DNA from: an uncultured Oscillospiraceae bacterium
GTDB lineage: Bacteria > Bacillota > Clostridia > Oscillospirales > Ruminococcaceae
Direction: 5' to 3'
DNA: 64,000 bases
NCBI GenBank assembly: GCA_910588145.1
Contig: CAJUPO010000009.1
Coordinates: 35,713-99,712, forward strand
This document shows, piece after piece, positions 34,895-43,232 of the stretch (position 1 is its first letter; the number at the start of each line of letters is the position of its first letter). The notes under the pieces were generated by a model, which saw only the letters and a list, made by a program, of their open reading frames with translations, was not told the DNA's origin and made no database searches. A program made the translations under genes and the position numbers.

Positions 34895-35503
34895 ATGCTT
34901 AATCGTGAAGATAAGAAATTTCTCAGAGGAGTTTTTTCAAAATATGATTATATTATGACCACATCGCAACTGAAAGAAGAAAAACTGTTTTATCGAGATA
35001 TTCAAAAATTGCTGAACGATGGATATATCGAAAAAATTAAAAGAGGTTATTATGCTTGGGTAGAAGCAACGACTAAAACAGAAGTCCGAATTATTAAAGG
35101 TATGTTCCCCGATGCAGTGCTATGTATGGAAACAGCTTTATTCTATTACCGATACAGTGACCGCAATCCCGCTGAATGGAGTATTACCATTGATAAGAAT
35201 GTTTCGAGAAACCGTACAAGCATTGATTATCCGTTCGTAAAGGCATATCGAGTTGAGCCGCCATTAGTAACATTGGGGGAAACAACAGGAGAAATTGATT
35301 ATATAAAAATTAGAATCTATGACCGTGACCGAACGATTTGCGACATTCTGCGGAATATGAACAGGATGGATAAAGAAGTTTTTAATAAGGCTATCCAAAG
35401 CTATGTGAAAGACCCTCAAAAAAATATTCCTAACCTTATGGAATACGCAAAGGTATTGAGAGTTCAGAAAAAAGTAAAAGATTTGATTGGAGTGTGGTTG
35501 TGA
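34895..35503 (+). CDS. abiEi: AbiEi-type antitoxin/autorepressor
   Basis: This is the antitoxin of the AbiE type IV toxin-antitoxin and abortive infection system. It acts as a DNA-binding repressor of its own operon and counters the effect of the toxin. The 202-residue protein has an N-terminal winged helix (TTSQLKEEKLFYRDIQKLLNDGYI then KRGYYAW) and a C-terminal AbiEi domain with MFPDAVLCMETALFYYRYSD and IRIYDRDRTICDILR. Length is close to the family norm. AGAGGTGA precedes the ATG. Its TGA overlaps the toxin's ATG, so they are translationally coupled. Repeats around the promoter fit autoregulation. Confidence 0.92.
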   Translation: MLNREDKKFLRGVFSKYDYIMTTSQLKEEKLFYRDIQKLLNDGYIEKIKRGYYAWVEATTKTEVRIIKGMFPDAVLCMETALFYYRYSDRNPAEWSITIDKNVSRNRTSIDYPFVKAYRVEPPLVTLGETTGEIDYIKIRIYDRDRTICDILRNMNRMDKEVFNKAIQSYVKDPQKNIPNLMEYAKVLRVQKKVKDLIGVWL

Positions 35504-36435
35504 TGGCTGACATTGCGGCATCTGTTTTGGCAAAACTAAGGAACAAAGCGAAGGCGGCTGGTATTAGCTATCAGCAGTGCCTACAGCTTTTTATGCAGGA
35601 GGAGTTTTTACGGAAGCTCTCAAAGTCTGGACTGAAAAAATTCCTTGTTCTTAAAGGTGGTCTGTTTATTTATACGCTTACCAATTTTGAAAGCAGAGCG
35701 ACCATTGATGTGGACTTTCTTCTTAGGGATATGTCAAACTCCATAAATGTTGTTGAAACTCTGATAGATGAAATCCTTAAAGTCCCAACAGGAAATGACT
35801 ATATTGAGATGACGGCAAGCGGATTTGAAGAAATATCTCCGCAGAGAAAATATCACGGTATCAGTGCTCAAATTGTCGGGAAGATAAAAAATGTTCGTGT
35901 TCCGTTCAATATAGATATGGGGATTGGTGATGTTATTGTTCCTCATGCTATGGAACAGAAAATTCAGACACAGCTTCCAAACTTTGAAGCTCCTGTTATT
36001 TTCACCTATTCACTCGAAAGCACCATTGCGGAAAAGTTTGATGCTATCCTGCAACGGTTTGAATTGACAGGCAGGATGAAAGACTTTTACGATATTTACT
36101 ATCTTGCGAGAACCTTTGATTTTGATGGAGCGAAATTGCAAGCCGCTATCTTTGAAACCTTGCAGCGTCGGGGGACTCACTACGACAGGAATAGTTTTAA
36201 GCGTGTTGTTTCTCTTGCTGAGGATATGGATATGCAGAAGCGGTGGAAATATTTCTTGAAAGCCATAAAAGATGATTCGCTTGAGTTTTCGGTGGTCATT
36301 GAGGAAATGCAGACTTTTCTTGAGCCTGTATTTAAAGCGATTGTGAATGAAGATGAGTGGCAAGGAGAATGGGAAAGCAATATTAGCAGATGGTCACATC
36401 TGGGTGGAGGTATCGACCATGACAAAAGCAATTAA
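35503..36435 (+). CDS. abiEii: AbiEii-type nucleotidyltransferase toxin
   Basis: AbiEii/AbiGii toxins are nucleotidyltransferases; relatives have been shown to add nucleotides to tRNA acceptor ends and stop growth. From ATG 35503 (overlapping the antitoxin stop) the protein is 310 residues. Motifs are LVLKGGLFIYTLTN near residue 47 and RATIDVDFLLRD near residue 66, the latter with the D-x-D metal site. The SLESTIAEKFDAILQR and RMKDFYDIYYLAR blocks are typical of the family. Its 3' end overlaps the next gene by 17 bases, tying AbiE to the ABC-three-component set. Confidence 0.92.
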   Translation: MADIAASVLAKLRNKAKAAGISYQQCLQLFMQEEFLRKLSKSGLKKFLVLKGGLFIYTLTNFESRATIDVDFLLRDMSNSINVVETLIDEILKVPTGNDYIEMTASGFEEISPQRKYHGISAQIVGKIKNVRVPFNIDMGIGDVIVPHAMEQKIQTQLPNFEAPVIFTYSLESTIAEKFDAILQRFELTGRMKDFYDIYYLARTFDFDGAKLQAAIFETLQRRGTHYDRNSFKRVVSLAEDMDMQKRWKYFLKAIKDDSLEFSVVIEEMQTFLEPVFKAIVNEDEWQGEWESNISRWSHLGGGIDHDKSN

Positions 36436-37564
36436 TGATGCAACGCTAAATAAAGCTGGTGACATATACCAGTATTTAATAGCATTAAAAGATTGTTTTG
36501 AATTGAACGATGGTGATACTCTGCAAATTGAAACAAATGGTGATGTAAGTATTATAAATGATATAGGAGGTCGCTTTCAGAGAGAAGTAAAACATCATTT
36601 TGGTAATAAATCTCTTTCGGACAGAGACATAGATTTTTGGAAAACACTTGCAAATTGGTATATAGACTATGAGCGTGTAAAAAACTTTTCCAATTATATA
36701 CTCAGTACTACAGCTACAATCCAGAACAATTCTTCGTTTTTTGGCTGGAATAGTATGCAAAAGACTGAAAAGCTAAAACGCTTAAAAGATATCGGAGCTA
36801 TCTCTAAGGAAAAGGAAGAGACATTTAGAAGCCAATATAACAGAATTTTTGTTGATTCATATGATGAAGGTCGTCTTTTAGAAATATTAGATAAATTCAC
36901 TATTGAGGATGCCAAAACTTCAATAGATGGTATATCTGATGAATTTTCAAAATATGTGGGTCATATTCCTTCCGAAAATAGAGACGGATATATAGGTGCT
37001 TTGCTTGGCGAAATTCTAATAAAAGTAAAGGAGCCTCCTCACAAATGGGAAATAACCAAATCAGCATTTGATGAAATCCTACAGGTGCAGTCAACAGCAT
37101 ATGGTACAAAAGGAACTATTCCATTTCCAAAGGAGTACGCAAAAGCAGTTCTACCTAAAGACAAAATTACTACATTCGAACAGAAAAAATTTGTAGCGTC
37201 TATCCGTGAGATTAAGTATGACAAAATGATTCCAAATGCAATGTTAGATTATTGGAAAGCAGATTTAACTGTTGCTAAATATTTTAGGGATAACCTTATG
37301 TATTTAGAAAGTCTTGAGTCGTATGTGGAAGATTTGTCTGCAAAGATGCAATATAGCAAAGCAAATAGTGATTTGAATGCTGAAGGAGCAACCGAGGAAG
37401 AACAAATAAGAATTTCAAAGCAACTTTATAATGGTGTAATGAGTTGGGATGCCAATGATTTTGGCTCTATCATTCGTAATCAAGGGTATTTTCAGCGAGG
37501 AGTTATACATAACATAGTGGACGAAACAGAATTCAAATGGAAAGTAGGTGAAGATAAAGAATGA
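36419..37564 (+). CDS. ABC-3C system effector with nuclease-like N-terminus
   Basis: ABC-three-component systems pair an SMC/RecN-like ATPase and a small middle component with an effector, in conflict with phages or plasmids. The 381-residue protein has near its start a block of the DUF4297/Cap4-like nuclease type: DIYQYLIALKDCFEL, LQIETNGDVSII and FQREVKHH. The Asp...Glu-x-Lys arrangement suits a PD-(D/E)XK DNase. A helical C-terminal part ends GYFQRGVIHNIVDETEFKWK, similar to the ABC-3C C-terminal domain. I start at ATG 36419, 8 bases after TGGAGG. The earlier part of the frame is shadow of abiEii. It overlaps the middle component by ATGA. Confidence 0.72.
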   Translation: MTKAINDATLNKAGDIYQYLIALKDCFELNDGDTLQIETNGDVSIINDIGGRFQREVKHHFGNKSLSDRDIDFWKTLANWYIDYERVKNFSNYILSTTATIQNNSSFFGWNSMQKTEKLKRLKDIGAISKEKEETFRSQYNRIFVDSYDEGRLLEILDKFTIEDAKTSIDGISDEFSKYVGHIPSENRDGYIGALLGEILIKVKEPPHKWEITKSAFDEILQVQSTAYGTKGTIPFPKEYAKAVLPKDKITTFEQKKFVASIREIKYDKMIPNAMLDYWKADLTVAKYFRDNLMYLESLESYVEDLSAKMQYSKANSDLNAEGATEEEQIRISKQLYNGVMSWDANDFGSIIRNQGYFQRGVIHNIVDETEFKWKVGEDKE

Positions 37565-38049
37565 GCATAAGTAATATCAAAAAGCTTTCAATCAATCCTC
37601 ATTTTTATTCTTTGCTAATGCAAAGTTTTCTTTCTGGTTATGAAAAACCTTGTGAGATTAAATTACCATTTATGGCAATTCCTATTCTGCTATATGCTGA
37701 GTCACGAGAAAAATTAGTAAATGCAAATATAAGAAGTCGAATTGATACATTGTTTCAGTCACCTCAAATTGTTGATGAAAGTAGGATTTCTGGTAAAACA
37801 AGGTTATCTGGCTATGTAGATAGATATAATTCACTTAAACCATATTGTAAGAAAGCAATAATCATTCTATCTTCTGAAGAGAAAATAGCCGTTAGCAATC
37901 AAAAAATTGTGCTTATCAAGAAAGTAAATTACAAAGATTTTGAGGGAGCAATTAAAGATTGGATTAAATGTGCATTTTATCTTGGAGTTGTGTTTTCAAA
38001 AACTACTGAAGACCATCTATCTTTCTTTTTAGGAGTTGATTCAAAATGA
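37561..38049 (+). CDS. ABC-3C system middle component
   Basis: A 162-residue protein between the effector and the ATPase, overlapping each by ATGA. It starts with ISNIKKLSINPHFYSLLMQSF, continues with LPFMAIPILLYAESREKLVN and RTRLSGY-like basic segments, and ends GVVFSKTTEDHLSFFLG. This matches the general pattern of the ABC-3C middle components: an N-terminal NP-x-x-x-x-LL helix, a central LP.LLY..SR block and a C-terminal helix-strand. Such proteins are thought to connect effector and ATPase. The identification rests largely on position and pattern. Confidence 0.65.
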   Translation: MSISNIKKLSINPHFYSLLMQSFLSGYEKPCEIKLPFMAIPILLYAESREKLVNANIRSRIDTLFQSPQIVDESRISGKTRLSGYVDRYNSLKPYCKKAIIILSSEEKIAVSNQKIVLIKKVNYKDFEGAIKDWIKCAFYLGVVFSKTTEDHLSFFLGVDSK

Positions 38050-39974
38050 AAAGTTATATAAAAGCTATTATTATATTCAACGAAAATGATGAAAAAAGAT
38101 TAGTGCCGCTTAAGCAGGGAGTAAATATAATTACAGGCGAATCAAAAACTGGAAAAAGTGCCTTAGTTGAAATAATTGATTATTGCTTGTGTAGTACTCG
38201 TTGTACAATACCAAAAGGCAAAATAACAGATTTCTCTTATCTATATGTGCTTGTAATGGGTATAGGTGATAATACTTATATCATAGCTCGCTATAATTGG
38301 GATAATGGTGGAAAAATGTATTTTTCCAAAGAAGAAAAGGATTTTGACTATAAGGTTTTGAGTTTGGGTTATTTTTCTGAAAAGCCTACTTTGCCGTATA
38401 AAGATGCTCAATATGAAATTGAATGTGCATTAGGTCTATTTGTAACAAATATGGCTACTGATGCTGACCAGCAGGGTAAAAAAGCATCATTAAGAAATAT
38501 GGTTTCATACTTGTTTCAACATCAAAACTTAATGGCAAGCAAATTTGCACTATTCTATCGCTTCTCTGATTATTATAAAAGAAAGGATATTATAGACCAA
38601 TTCCCTGTCTTTGCAGGAATGATTAGCCAAGAGTATTATAGTGATTTAATCCAGTTAAACACCTTAAAGGCTCAACTAAAACAAAAACATAAGAAACAAA
38701 AGGCAAATGAAAAGAGTACAGCTTATATTAAAGAAAATCTATCACCTTTATTAACAGATTACTTTGCATTACTTGAGAAAGATTTCGATGACAAAATATC
38801 AGCACAAAAAATGCTGAAAATGGCTTCTAACTTACCACAATTTGATGACACGCAACTTTTTGGAGAATCAAAAATAGCAGAAAGATATAGCGTGTTGAAT
38901 GAGGAACTGGAGGAATTAAGAAATGAAGAACGAGAAATCTTATTGAAAATAAAAAATATTGACAACGCATCAAAAACGGGCAATGAGTTTACCGAGATGT
39001 TAATGGACTTAAAGCAGCAGACAACTGTAGCCGAAATTGAAGCTACGGAATATATCTGCCCTCTTTGCGGTCACGATTGTCAAGAAATTGCCGAAAATGA
39101 TTCACAGCTTATTGAGGCTACAGAATGGTTGGATAACGAATTGAAAATTACAGAAAAATACACTGCCGATTTTTCAGAAGATGTCAGAAAGCTCAAAGAT
39201 GAGCATTCAAAAATAGATGCAAAAATCAAAGAAGTTTGGAAGCAAATAAAAATGGTTGAGCAGAAATTCATTTCATCCAAAGCTCTGGTATCAAAGAGAG
39301 AAAAGGTTAATTATGCTAAGGCAAGAATAGCATTGTATGCAGAAATGAGCGATTCTGGTATTTTTGAAACTGTTGATGAAGATATTGCTGAGTTAAAGGA
39401 AAAAATCCAACAACTTGAAGAAAAAATCCAAGGATTTGATGTTGACACCAAAAAGGCAAAAGCACAAGCTTTTTTATCAGAAAATATGAATCGCCTTTCA
39501 TTGTCGTTAGACTTTGAAGATGAATATCGCCCAATTAACCTTAATTTTGGTTTGCTTGATGAAACTTTCGATATATATCAATATCAAAATAATAGAGAAA
39601 AAATCCATCTTTACGAAATGGGAAGCGGAGCGAATTGGGTATCATGTCATATTGCATTATTTTTAAGTTTTCTTCGTTACTTTGCAAAGCAGGATAATTC
39701 ACCTATGCCACTATTTATGTTTTTTGACCAACCAAGTCAGGTCTATTTCCCGCAAGGTGACAGCAAAGATGATGAAATAACGCAAGCTGATTTAATGGCT
39801 GTCAATAAAATGTATAAGACAATTTTTGATGAAATCAATTCCATTGGTGAAGATACGGGCATTCTACCGCAAATCATTATTGTAGACCATGTGGACGGTA
39901 AGAACTTGGAGTGTAAAGAAGAGTTTGAAGGATATATTCGTTGCAATTGGAGAAATAAAACTGGCTTAATTTAA
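38046..39974 (+). CDS. DUF3732-type ABC/SMC-like ATPase of an ABC-3C system
   Basis: The 642-residue ATPase has Walker A ITGESKTGKSALVEIIDYCL near residue 30. Long coiled coils occupy roughly residues 200-330 and 370-480. A zinc-type CPLCGHDC lies near residue 340, between the coils, like a zinc hook. The signature-like YEMGSGANWVSCHIALFLSF is near residue 520 and Walker B LFMFFDQPSQVYFP near residue 560. This order is that of the DUF3732 family. It probably senses an invading DNA or replication structure and triggers the nuclease-like effector. Low GC relative to the ICE backbone marks it as recent cargo. The Menshen defence system has, as I recall, a similar layout. Confidence 0.82.
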   Translation: MKSYIKAIIIFNENDEKRLVPLKQGVNIITGESKTGKSALVEIIDYCLCSTRCTIPKGKITDFSYLYVLVMGIGDNTYIIARYNWDNGGKMYFSKEEKDFDYKVLSLGYFSEKPTLPYKDAQYEIECALGLFVTNMATDADQQGKKASLRNMVSYLFQHQNLMASKFALFYRFSDYYKRKDIIDQFPVFAGMISQEYYSDLIQLNTLKAQLKQKHKKQKANEKSTAYIKENLSPLLTDYFALLEKDFDDKISAQKMLKMASNLPQFDDTQLFGESKIAERYSVLNEELEELRNEEREILLKIKNIDNASKTGNEFTEMLMDLKQQTTVAEIEATEYICPLCGHDCQEIAENDSQLIEATEWLDNELKITEKYTADFSEDVRKLKDEHSKIDAKIKEVWKQIKMVEQKFISSKALVSKREKVNYAKARIALYAEMSDSGIFETVDEDIAELKEKIQQLEEKIQGFDVDTKKAKAQAFLSENMNRLSLSLDFEDEYRPINLNFGLLDETFDIYQYQNNREKIHLYEMGSGANWVSCHIALFLSFLRYFAKQDNSPMPLFMFFDQPSQVYFPQGDSKDDEITQADLMAVNKMYKTIFDEINSIGEDTGILPQIIIVDHVDGKNLECKEEFEGYIRCNWRNKTGLI

Positions 39975-40000
39975 AAATATGTAAAATGGGTGATAATGGT

Positions 40001-40672
40001 ATGGATAATATACACAGCATAGATAGCAATGTTAAATTTCCAGATATGGAACACTACGACATGGGGAAAGCAAGTGAAGTGGCATTGTACTTAGCTCATT
40101 GTGATTTTTTCCCTTTTCGAAGCGTCATAGAAAATAACAAAATAGCCCTTGATGTCATTAATGAAAGTTACAGACAAATGGCAGCAGAAGCACGAGAAAA
40201 AGATGATTTTGTCTCTGAACAATGGGCTATGACAAGCGGAACTTTACATTCGTGTAGGGTAGAATTGCTGACGCAATATTCATTGCTCTTAACTATGGTA
40301 TCATTACTCGAAGAATCGGTAAATACTCTTTGCCGCTTATACCATGATTTGAACCATTTGGATAAAGAATTAAAAGACATTAAAGGAAATGGATTAGAGC
40401 GTGCTGCAAAGTATCTGAAGGAGGTGGCTGGAATAGTTGGTTTTACTTCTGATAAACAATGGGAGTATATTACTGCTATTCGAGATGCCCGAAATATGGT
40501 TGTTCATAATGGCGGCAGAATATATAAAGATTTTGATAAGTATGATAAATTTCAGATTGGATATAGAGAAGAAGACCATCAACTTTATCTGGAGTATGGC
40601 GATATAATTAAGATGTATGAGGCTATTCTTGATTTTATGGATAGAGCTTTTAGAATTGTACCACAAAGCTAA
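40001..40672 (+). CDS. HEPN-like helical protein at the end of the defence operon
   Basis: A 223-residue, mostly helical protein with no signal peptide. Near residue 165 it has ITAIRDARNMVVHNGGRIY, where Arg-Asn-x-x-x-His fits the RX4-6H catalytic motif of HEPN ribonucleases. Long helices precede it (LLTMVSLLEESVNTLCRLYH). HEPN proteins often act as RNA-cleaving toxins in defence systems; some are only helper subunits. ATG 40001 follows GGGTGAT and is preferred to ATG 39986, which has no ribosome binding site. It is 26 bases behind the ATPase and shares its low GC, so it belongs to the same operon. Confidence 0.6.
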   Translation: MDNIHSIDSNVKFPDMEHYDMGKASEVALYLAHCDFFPFRSVIENNKIALDVINESYRQMAAEAREKDDFVSEQWAMTSGTLHSCRVELLTQYSLLLTMVSLLEESVNTLCRLYHDLNHLDKELKDIKGNGLERAAKYLKEVAGIVGFTSDKQWEYITAIRDARNMVVHNGGRIYKDFDKYDKFQIGYREEDHQLYLEYGDIIKMYEAILDFMDRAFRIVPQS

Positions 40673-40724
40673 TCAGAAGTGAAGTGAGCCATTTCCGTGA
40701 CCTCGACCCAGAGAAGCAGCGGTA

Positions 40725-40913
40725 ATGTTCCACTTCCCAGAAATGCCCGAACAGCCATTATTTACTGGCTTTAAGGTAGATGATTTCATTACAACGGACA
40801 AGCCTACAAGGTATGGGAAGAACAATCATTTTACATACGCAGAGCAGCCAACTGTTGTTGGACAAGGCTGTCAGCGTAAAATCAACATATATTGTGCTAT
40901 TCCTGCCGCATAA
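40725..40913 (+). pseudogene. Remnant of an unidentified element gene, right of the defence cargo
   Basis: A 62-codon frame starts MFHFPEMPEQPLFTGF and ends QRKINIYCAIPAA. Its ATG overlaps (TAATG) the stop of another open stretch ending HFRDLDPEKQR. Two genes that once overlapped here now begin abruptly just after the HEPN gene stop. Base composition changes at the same place from AT-rich to ICE-like. I do not recognise either family. It may be a short real protein, but the missing ribosome binding site argues for a remnant. Confidence 0.4.
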
Positions 40914-40980
40914 CTTTTATAGCTTTGCAAATCAAATTGTCAATATATTATAATGAAGCCATGAAAGGACGGTGAACGGT

Positions 40981-41160
40981 ATGAGGGAGAAACTCAATCA
41001 CCTTTATGTAGATAGCAAAGAAAGAACATTACTTTTACATAGCCTTGTGGAGCTGAAAAATCAGCTCATACAACAGGGCAGATATGCGGACTGCATTGAT
41101 GAGATTATTTTCAAAGTCGCCAATGCACCCGTCAAGAGAGTAAAAATTGAATATGTCTAA
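40981..41160 (+). CDS. Small conserved ICE protein
   Basis: A 59-residue soluble protein starting MREKLNHLYVDSKERTLLLH, mostly helical, ending VKRVKIEYV. AAAGGACGGTGA precedes the ATG at 40981. A GTG at 40972 is also in frame but overlaps the ribosome binding site. It sits ahead of a strong terminator and the parA gene, at the left of the conserved ICE backbone. No function can be read from the sequence. Confidence 0.65.
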   Translation: MREKLNHLYVDSKERTLLLHSLVELKNQLIQQGRYADCIDEIIFKVANAPVKRVKIEYV

Positions 41161-41174
41161 GGCACATCTTTATG

Positions 41175-41218
41175 AAGCTGCTTATTCTTAATCCCTTTTA
41201 AGAGTAAGCGGCTTTTTT
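41175..41218 (+). terminator. Strong terminator before parA
   Basis: A 17-bp stem with two G-T pairs (AAGCTGCTTATTCTTAA / TTAAGAGTAAGCGGCTT), a 6-base loop and six T. It separates parA-parB from whatever lies to the left, including the cargo. Confidence 0.92.
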
Positions 41219-41289
41219 GCGTTCTCTGGTAGATTTTACATAGTCGCCTTGACAAAGCGGCTAAATCTATGCGAAAGGAGGACGCACCC

Positions 41290-42117
41290 ATGTCAAATTG
41301 CAAAGTAATCGCTCTGACCAATCAGAAAGGCGGTGTCGGCAAGACCACTACGGCGGTCAATCTGGGCGTAAGTCTGGCACAACAGGGCAAGAAAGTCCTG
41401 CTCATTGATGCCGATGCACAGGCAAATCTAACCATGTCCCTCGGCTACCACAGACCAGACGATTTACCCGTCACGCTCTCCACCATCATGCAGGACATCA
41501 TAGACGATAAATCCGTTGATGTTTCCAGAAGCATCCTGCACCACGGCGAGGGCGTTGACCTGCTACCGTCCAACATTGAGCTGTCGGGCTTGGAAGTAAG
41601 GCTGATTAACGCGATAAGCCGTGAAAGTGTGCTGAAAACCTGCGTGAACGAGGTCAAGAAGAATTATGACTATGTTCTCGTGGACTGTATGCCGAGTTTG
41701 GGTATGCTGACCATCAATGCACTTGCGGTGGCTGACAGCGTGGTTATCCCTACGCAGCCCCACTATCTTTCTGCGAAAGGCTTAGAGCTGTTGCTTCGCT
41801 CCGTGTCTAAGGTCAAACGGCAAATCAATCCCCACCTGCGTATTGACGGCATCCTTATGACGATGGTAATGCCCCGCACGAACATCTCAAAGGAAATTAC
41901 CGCCACGGTGAAAAGTGCCTACGGACAGAAAATCAAAGTGTTTGATACCCAGATACCCCATTCCATCCGTGCGGTAGAAGCCACCGCAGAGGGAAAGAGC
42001 ATTTTTGCCTACGACAAAGGCGGCAAGGTAGCCGCAGCTTATGAGCAGTTCGGAAAGGAGGTGGCAGAGCTTGGCGAGAAGCAGAGAAACCAAAATCGAG
42101 CTGACCGCATACGATGA
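41290..42117 (+). CDS. parA: ParA-family partition ATPase of the ICE
   Basis: ParA ATPases move or position DNA together with ParB. In ICEs they help keep the excised circle. The 275-residue protein has the deviant Walker A NQKGGVGKTTTAVNLG near residue 11, LLIDADAQANLT (Walker A'), and YVLVDCMPSLGMLTINAL (Walker B region). ATG 41290 is preceded by AAAGGAGG at a good distance. The frame extends upstream to 41269, before the ribosome binding site. The end overlaps parB by 47 bases. Confidence 0.95.
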   Translation: MSNCKVIALTNQKGGVGKTTTAVNLGVSLAQQGKKVLLIDADAQANLTMSLGYHRPDDLPVTLSTIMQDIIDDKSVDVSRSILHHGEGVDLLPSNIELSGLEVRLINAISRESVLKTCVNEVKKNYDYVLVDCMPSLGMLTINALAVADSVVIPTQPHYLSAKGLELLLRSVSKVKRQINPHLRIDGILMTMVMPRTNISKEITATVKSAYGQKIKVFDTQIPHSIRAVEATAEGKSIFAYDKGGKVAAAYEQFGKEVAELGEKQRNQNRADRIR

Positions 42118-43018
42118 CCTGTTTGAAACAGACCAGAGCCGTGAAGAAGCGGCACTCAGCAAAATAAGGGATATTCCCATTGCGGAGATTGACGAGTTTC
42201 CAGACCACCCGTTCAAGGTCTTAATGGACGAGGATATGGAGCAGCTTATTGACAGCATCAAGCGAAGCGGCGTGATGACACCTGCTACCGTTCGGCTCAA
42301 AGAGGACGGGCGGTATGAGCTTATCAGCGGTCACAGGCGTAAAAAGGCTTGTGAGCTTGCGGGGCTTGAAACGCTGAAATGCGAAGTCAAGGAGCTGACC
42401 CGTGACGAAGCGATTATCGTCATGGTGGAAAGCAATCTTCAACGAACTACCATTTTACCGAGTGAGAAAGCCTTTGCGTACAAGATGCGGCTTGAAGCTA
42501 TGAAACGACAGGCAGGCAGACCCACAAAAGATAATTATTCCCCAGTGGGTAATAATTCTGAATTTGCTACTTCAAGTGACGAACTTGCCGAAAAAGTGGG
42601 CGAAAGCAAAAATCAGATTTTCCGATATATCCGTTTGACCGAGCTTGTACCCGAAATTCTCCAAATGGTAGATGAAAGGCGGATTGCTTTTCGTCCTGCG
42701 GTGGAAATCTCATACCTTACCGAGGGACAGCAATACACCCTGCTTGAAGCCATGGAGTACAACGATGCCACCCCGTCACTTGCACAGGCTATCAAAATGA
42801 AGAAGTTTATGCAGGACGGAAAGCTCACGGACGAGGTTATCGGCTCCATCATGAAAGAAGAAAAGCCCAACCAGAAAGAAAAGCCCGCCTTTAAGGACGA
42901 GAGGATAACCAAGCTCATACCGAGGTCAATCCCCAGAGGGCAGGAAACGGATTTTGTCGTTAAGGCGTTGGAATTCTACAACCGACACCTGCAACGGCAG
43001 CGAAGCCAAGAGAGATAG
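42071..43018 (+). CDS. parB: ParB-family protein of the ICE
   Basis: This is the DNA-binding partner of ParA. The 315-residue protein starts at TTG 42071, 9 bases after AAAGGAGG, giving ARSRETKIELTAYDDLF. The ParB/Srx domain has the IPIAEIDEFPDHPFKV start and the CTP-binding ELISGHRRKKACELAG near residue 95, then ESNLQRTTILPSEKAFAYK. A helix-turn-helix follows near residue 185 (LAEKVGESKNQIFRYIRL). The C-terminus is basic. An in-frame ATG at 42041 lies before the ribosome binding site and is not used here. The gene ends in a small terminator. Confidence 0.95.
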   Translation: MARSRETKIELTAYDDLFETDQSREEAALSKIRDIPIAEIDEFPDHPFKVLMDEDMEQLIDSIKRSGVMTPATVRLKEDGRYELISGHRRKKACELAGLETLKCEVKELTRDEAIIVMVESNLQRTTILPSEKAFAYKMRLEAMKRQAGRPTKDNYSPVGNNSEFATSSDELAEKVGESKNQIFRYIRLTELVPEILQMVDERRIAFRPAVEISYLTEGQQYTLLEAMEYNDATPSLAQAIKMKKFMQDGKLTDEVIGSIMKEEKPNQKEKPAFKDERITKLIPRSIPRGQETDFVVKALEFYNRHLQRQRSQER

Positions 43019-43028
43019 CCGCACACCG

Positions 43029-43049
43029 AGGGCGAAGTCTGCCCTTTTT
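43029..43049 (+). terminator. Terminator after parB
   Basis: AGGGC-GAAGTCT-GCCCT, a short 5-bp GC-rich stem ending in five T, 11 bases past the parB stop. Confidence 0.7.
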
Positions 43050-43173
43050 GCGGGACGGTGGATAGCCATGGTATCGGCTTCCCCCTCTCCACACCTCTCC
43101 CCCTTAATACTGCCAGTAACTATCCGAGAAAAAGAATATCTGCAAATCCCTGTAAGAGCCGAAATTCCCACCT

Positions 43174-43202
43174 TTGAGGTTTCCTGCGGTTTTCCGTATA
43201 AT
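43174..43202 (+). promoter_or_regulatory. Promoter of the ICE lipoprotein gene
   Basis: TTGAGG (43174-43179), 17 bases, TATAAT (43197-43202), 30 bases before the start codon. Between the parB terminator and here I see no gene. Confidence 0.7.
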
Positions 43203-43232
43203 GGAGCCATAACGACAAAGGAGGTCAGAACG

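Noticed and set aside
34503..40732. AATGTTCCA at 34503-34511 and 40724-40732 as flanking direct repeats of the defence island
   Set aside because: Nine bases is too short to be convincing over 6 kb, and both copies include the ATG of unrelated remnant frames.
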